Assembly: GCF_020405185.1 (NCBI RefSeq)
Contig: NZ_CP084463.1
Coordinates: 248,001-312,000, forward strand
Origin: Halomicrobium salinisoli
Lineage (GTDB): Archaea > Halobacteriota > Halobacteria > Halobacteriales > Haloarculaceae
Length of the DNA stretch: 64,000 nt
Direction of reading: 5' to 3'
The notes below the pieces were generated by a model. That model searched no databases. It saw only the letters and a program-made list of their open reading frames with translations, and was not told the DNA's origin. A program made the translations under genes and the position numbers. Below are positions 63,600 to 64,000 of this stretch, piece after piece (position 1 is the stretch's first letter; every line of letters starts with the position of its first letter).

Positions 63600-64000
63600 A
63601 TGCCGGGAGAATCTTGGAACAAGTGGTCTCTGCTGGTCAAGATTACGGCTGGCACTATTCCTGTTCTGGGAATCGGATTTGTAGTCTCTAACAATGCTGC
63701 CCAATTGTGGCTTCTTCAGTGGGGCCAGGTTCTCGGTGCTATTGGCTCCCTATTCCTTAGCGGGCTCTTGGTTGTTCTCTACCGACAGCAGAAGACGATT
63801 CTGGCAGCTGAACAACGGCCAATCGTAGAAATCGAGGATGATGTGGCCCAGGATGATGACCTGATTGTCTATCTATCGAACGTCGGGAAAGGCGTAGCCA
63901 CCGGCTTGGAGTTGGTAACCGTGACGGTGTTTCCCGAGTCGGCAGATGTCGATCCAGGAGTCGCAGTGAATGCACTACGGCGGAAACCGGAGTCCCCTGA
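63600..64000 (+). CDS. Membrane-anchored protein, C-terminus cut by window edge
   Basis: ATG 63600 opens a frame with at least 133 codons that runs off the window. Residues about 11-30 and 44-62 are hydrophobic helices, followed by an acidic region (VEIEDDVAQDDDLIVYLSNVGKG written in parts) that looks like the start of a beta-sandwich domain exposed to the cytoplasm or exterior. Unknown function. The frame is also open upstream to 63342, so a longer protein is possible. Confidence 0.5.
   Translation, partial: MPGESWNKWSLLVKITAGTIPVLGIGFVVSNNAAQLWLLQWGQVLGAIGSLFLSGLLVVLYRQQKTILAAEQRPIVEIEDDVAQDDDLIVYLSNVGKGVATGLELVTVTVFPESADVDPGVAVNALRRKPESP

Larger units (their letters stand above)
41926..64000. 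mobile_element. Accessory/defence island after tRNA-Ala, right end outside window
   Basis: From the tRNA-Ala 3' end to the window edge the genes are of accessory type: an extra MCM, serine recombinase, restriction-like and toxin-antitoxin-like genes. GC is lower and patchy; sample lines range from about 45% (54241-54300) to 63% (56101-56160), against clearly higher values in the core genes. All genes but one are on the plus strand. No integrase or direct repeat of the tRNA end is present here, so element boundaries and whether it is one element or several nested ones remain open. Confidence 0.65.

Noticed and set aside
41926..64000. CRISPR array or insertion sequence in the island
   Set aside because: No regularly spaced identical repeats, cas genes, TnpB or DDE transposase are visible.

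Overview
The window is haloarchaeal chromosome (class Halobacteria). The evidence is very GC-rich, acidic coding sequence, archaeal split RNA polymerase genes, AT-rich TATA boxes about 27 bases upstream of start codons (leaderless mRNAs), Tat-type lipoprotein signals, a CetZ tubulin and a halobacterial transducer. I cannot name the genus from sequence alone.

Positions 1-41,925 are core chromosome. From the left: a truncated lipoprotein, a membrane glycosyltransferase, a zinc-finger protein, two PIMT-family methyltransferases, CetZ, a secreted alpha-amylase-like protein, a pair of CrcB fluoride channels, a class V aminotransferase, two small minus-strand genes, two tRNA-Asp genes, and a tandem duplicate of a peptide-type solute-binding lipoprotein. 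Then comes the transcription/translation block: rpoH-rpoB''-rpoB'-rpoA'-rpoA''-nusA, rps12-rps7, fusA, ACT-hom, tuf-rps10. It is split by a minus-strand chemotaxis transducer (between nusA and rps12) and by a group of metabolic genes between rps7 and fusA: aldo/keto reductase, PQQ-type sugar dehydrogenase, a BioY-ATPase-EcfT biotin transporter, a thiolase homologue and an HExxH protein. Arrays of hairpins joined by conserved linkers lie beside the tRNA-Asp pair, upstream of fusA, downstream of fusA and downstream of rps10. In several of them the stems differ between copies while pairing is kept.

From tRNA-Ala(CGC) at 41,854-41,925 to the window end the sequence is an accessory island with lower and patchy GC. 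It carries a coiled-coil protein, an extra MCM helicase flanked by twin perfect palindromes, an unrecognised three-gene cluster ending in a four-helix membrane protein, a serine recombinase with a 9-2-9 palindrome at its promoter, and a large defence cassette: DUF499-type ATPase, a small conserved protein, DUF1156-type adenine methylase, a VapB-like antitoxin, a DUF262/DUF1524 (GmrSD-like) nuclease, and a PLD-SNF2 helicase fusion. The cassette resembles a DISARM-related restriction system, with methylase for self marking and helicase-nuclease for attack. Part of the methylase and the end of its upstream neighbour lie in a distinctly AT-rich block, which suggests modular exchange. The island runs past the right edge; no integrase or second attachment site is visible.
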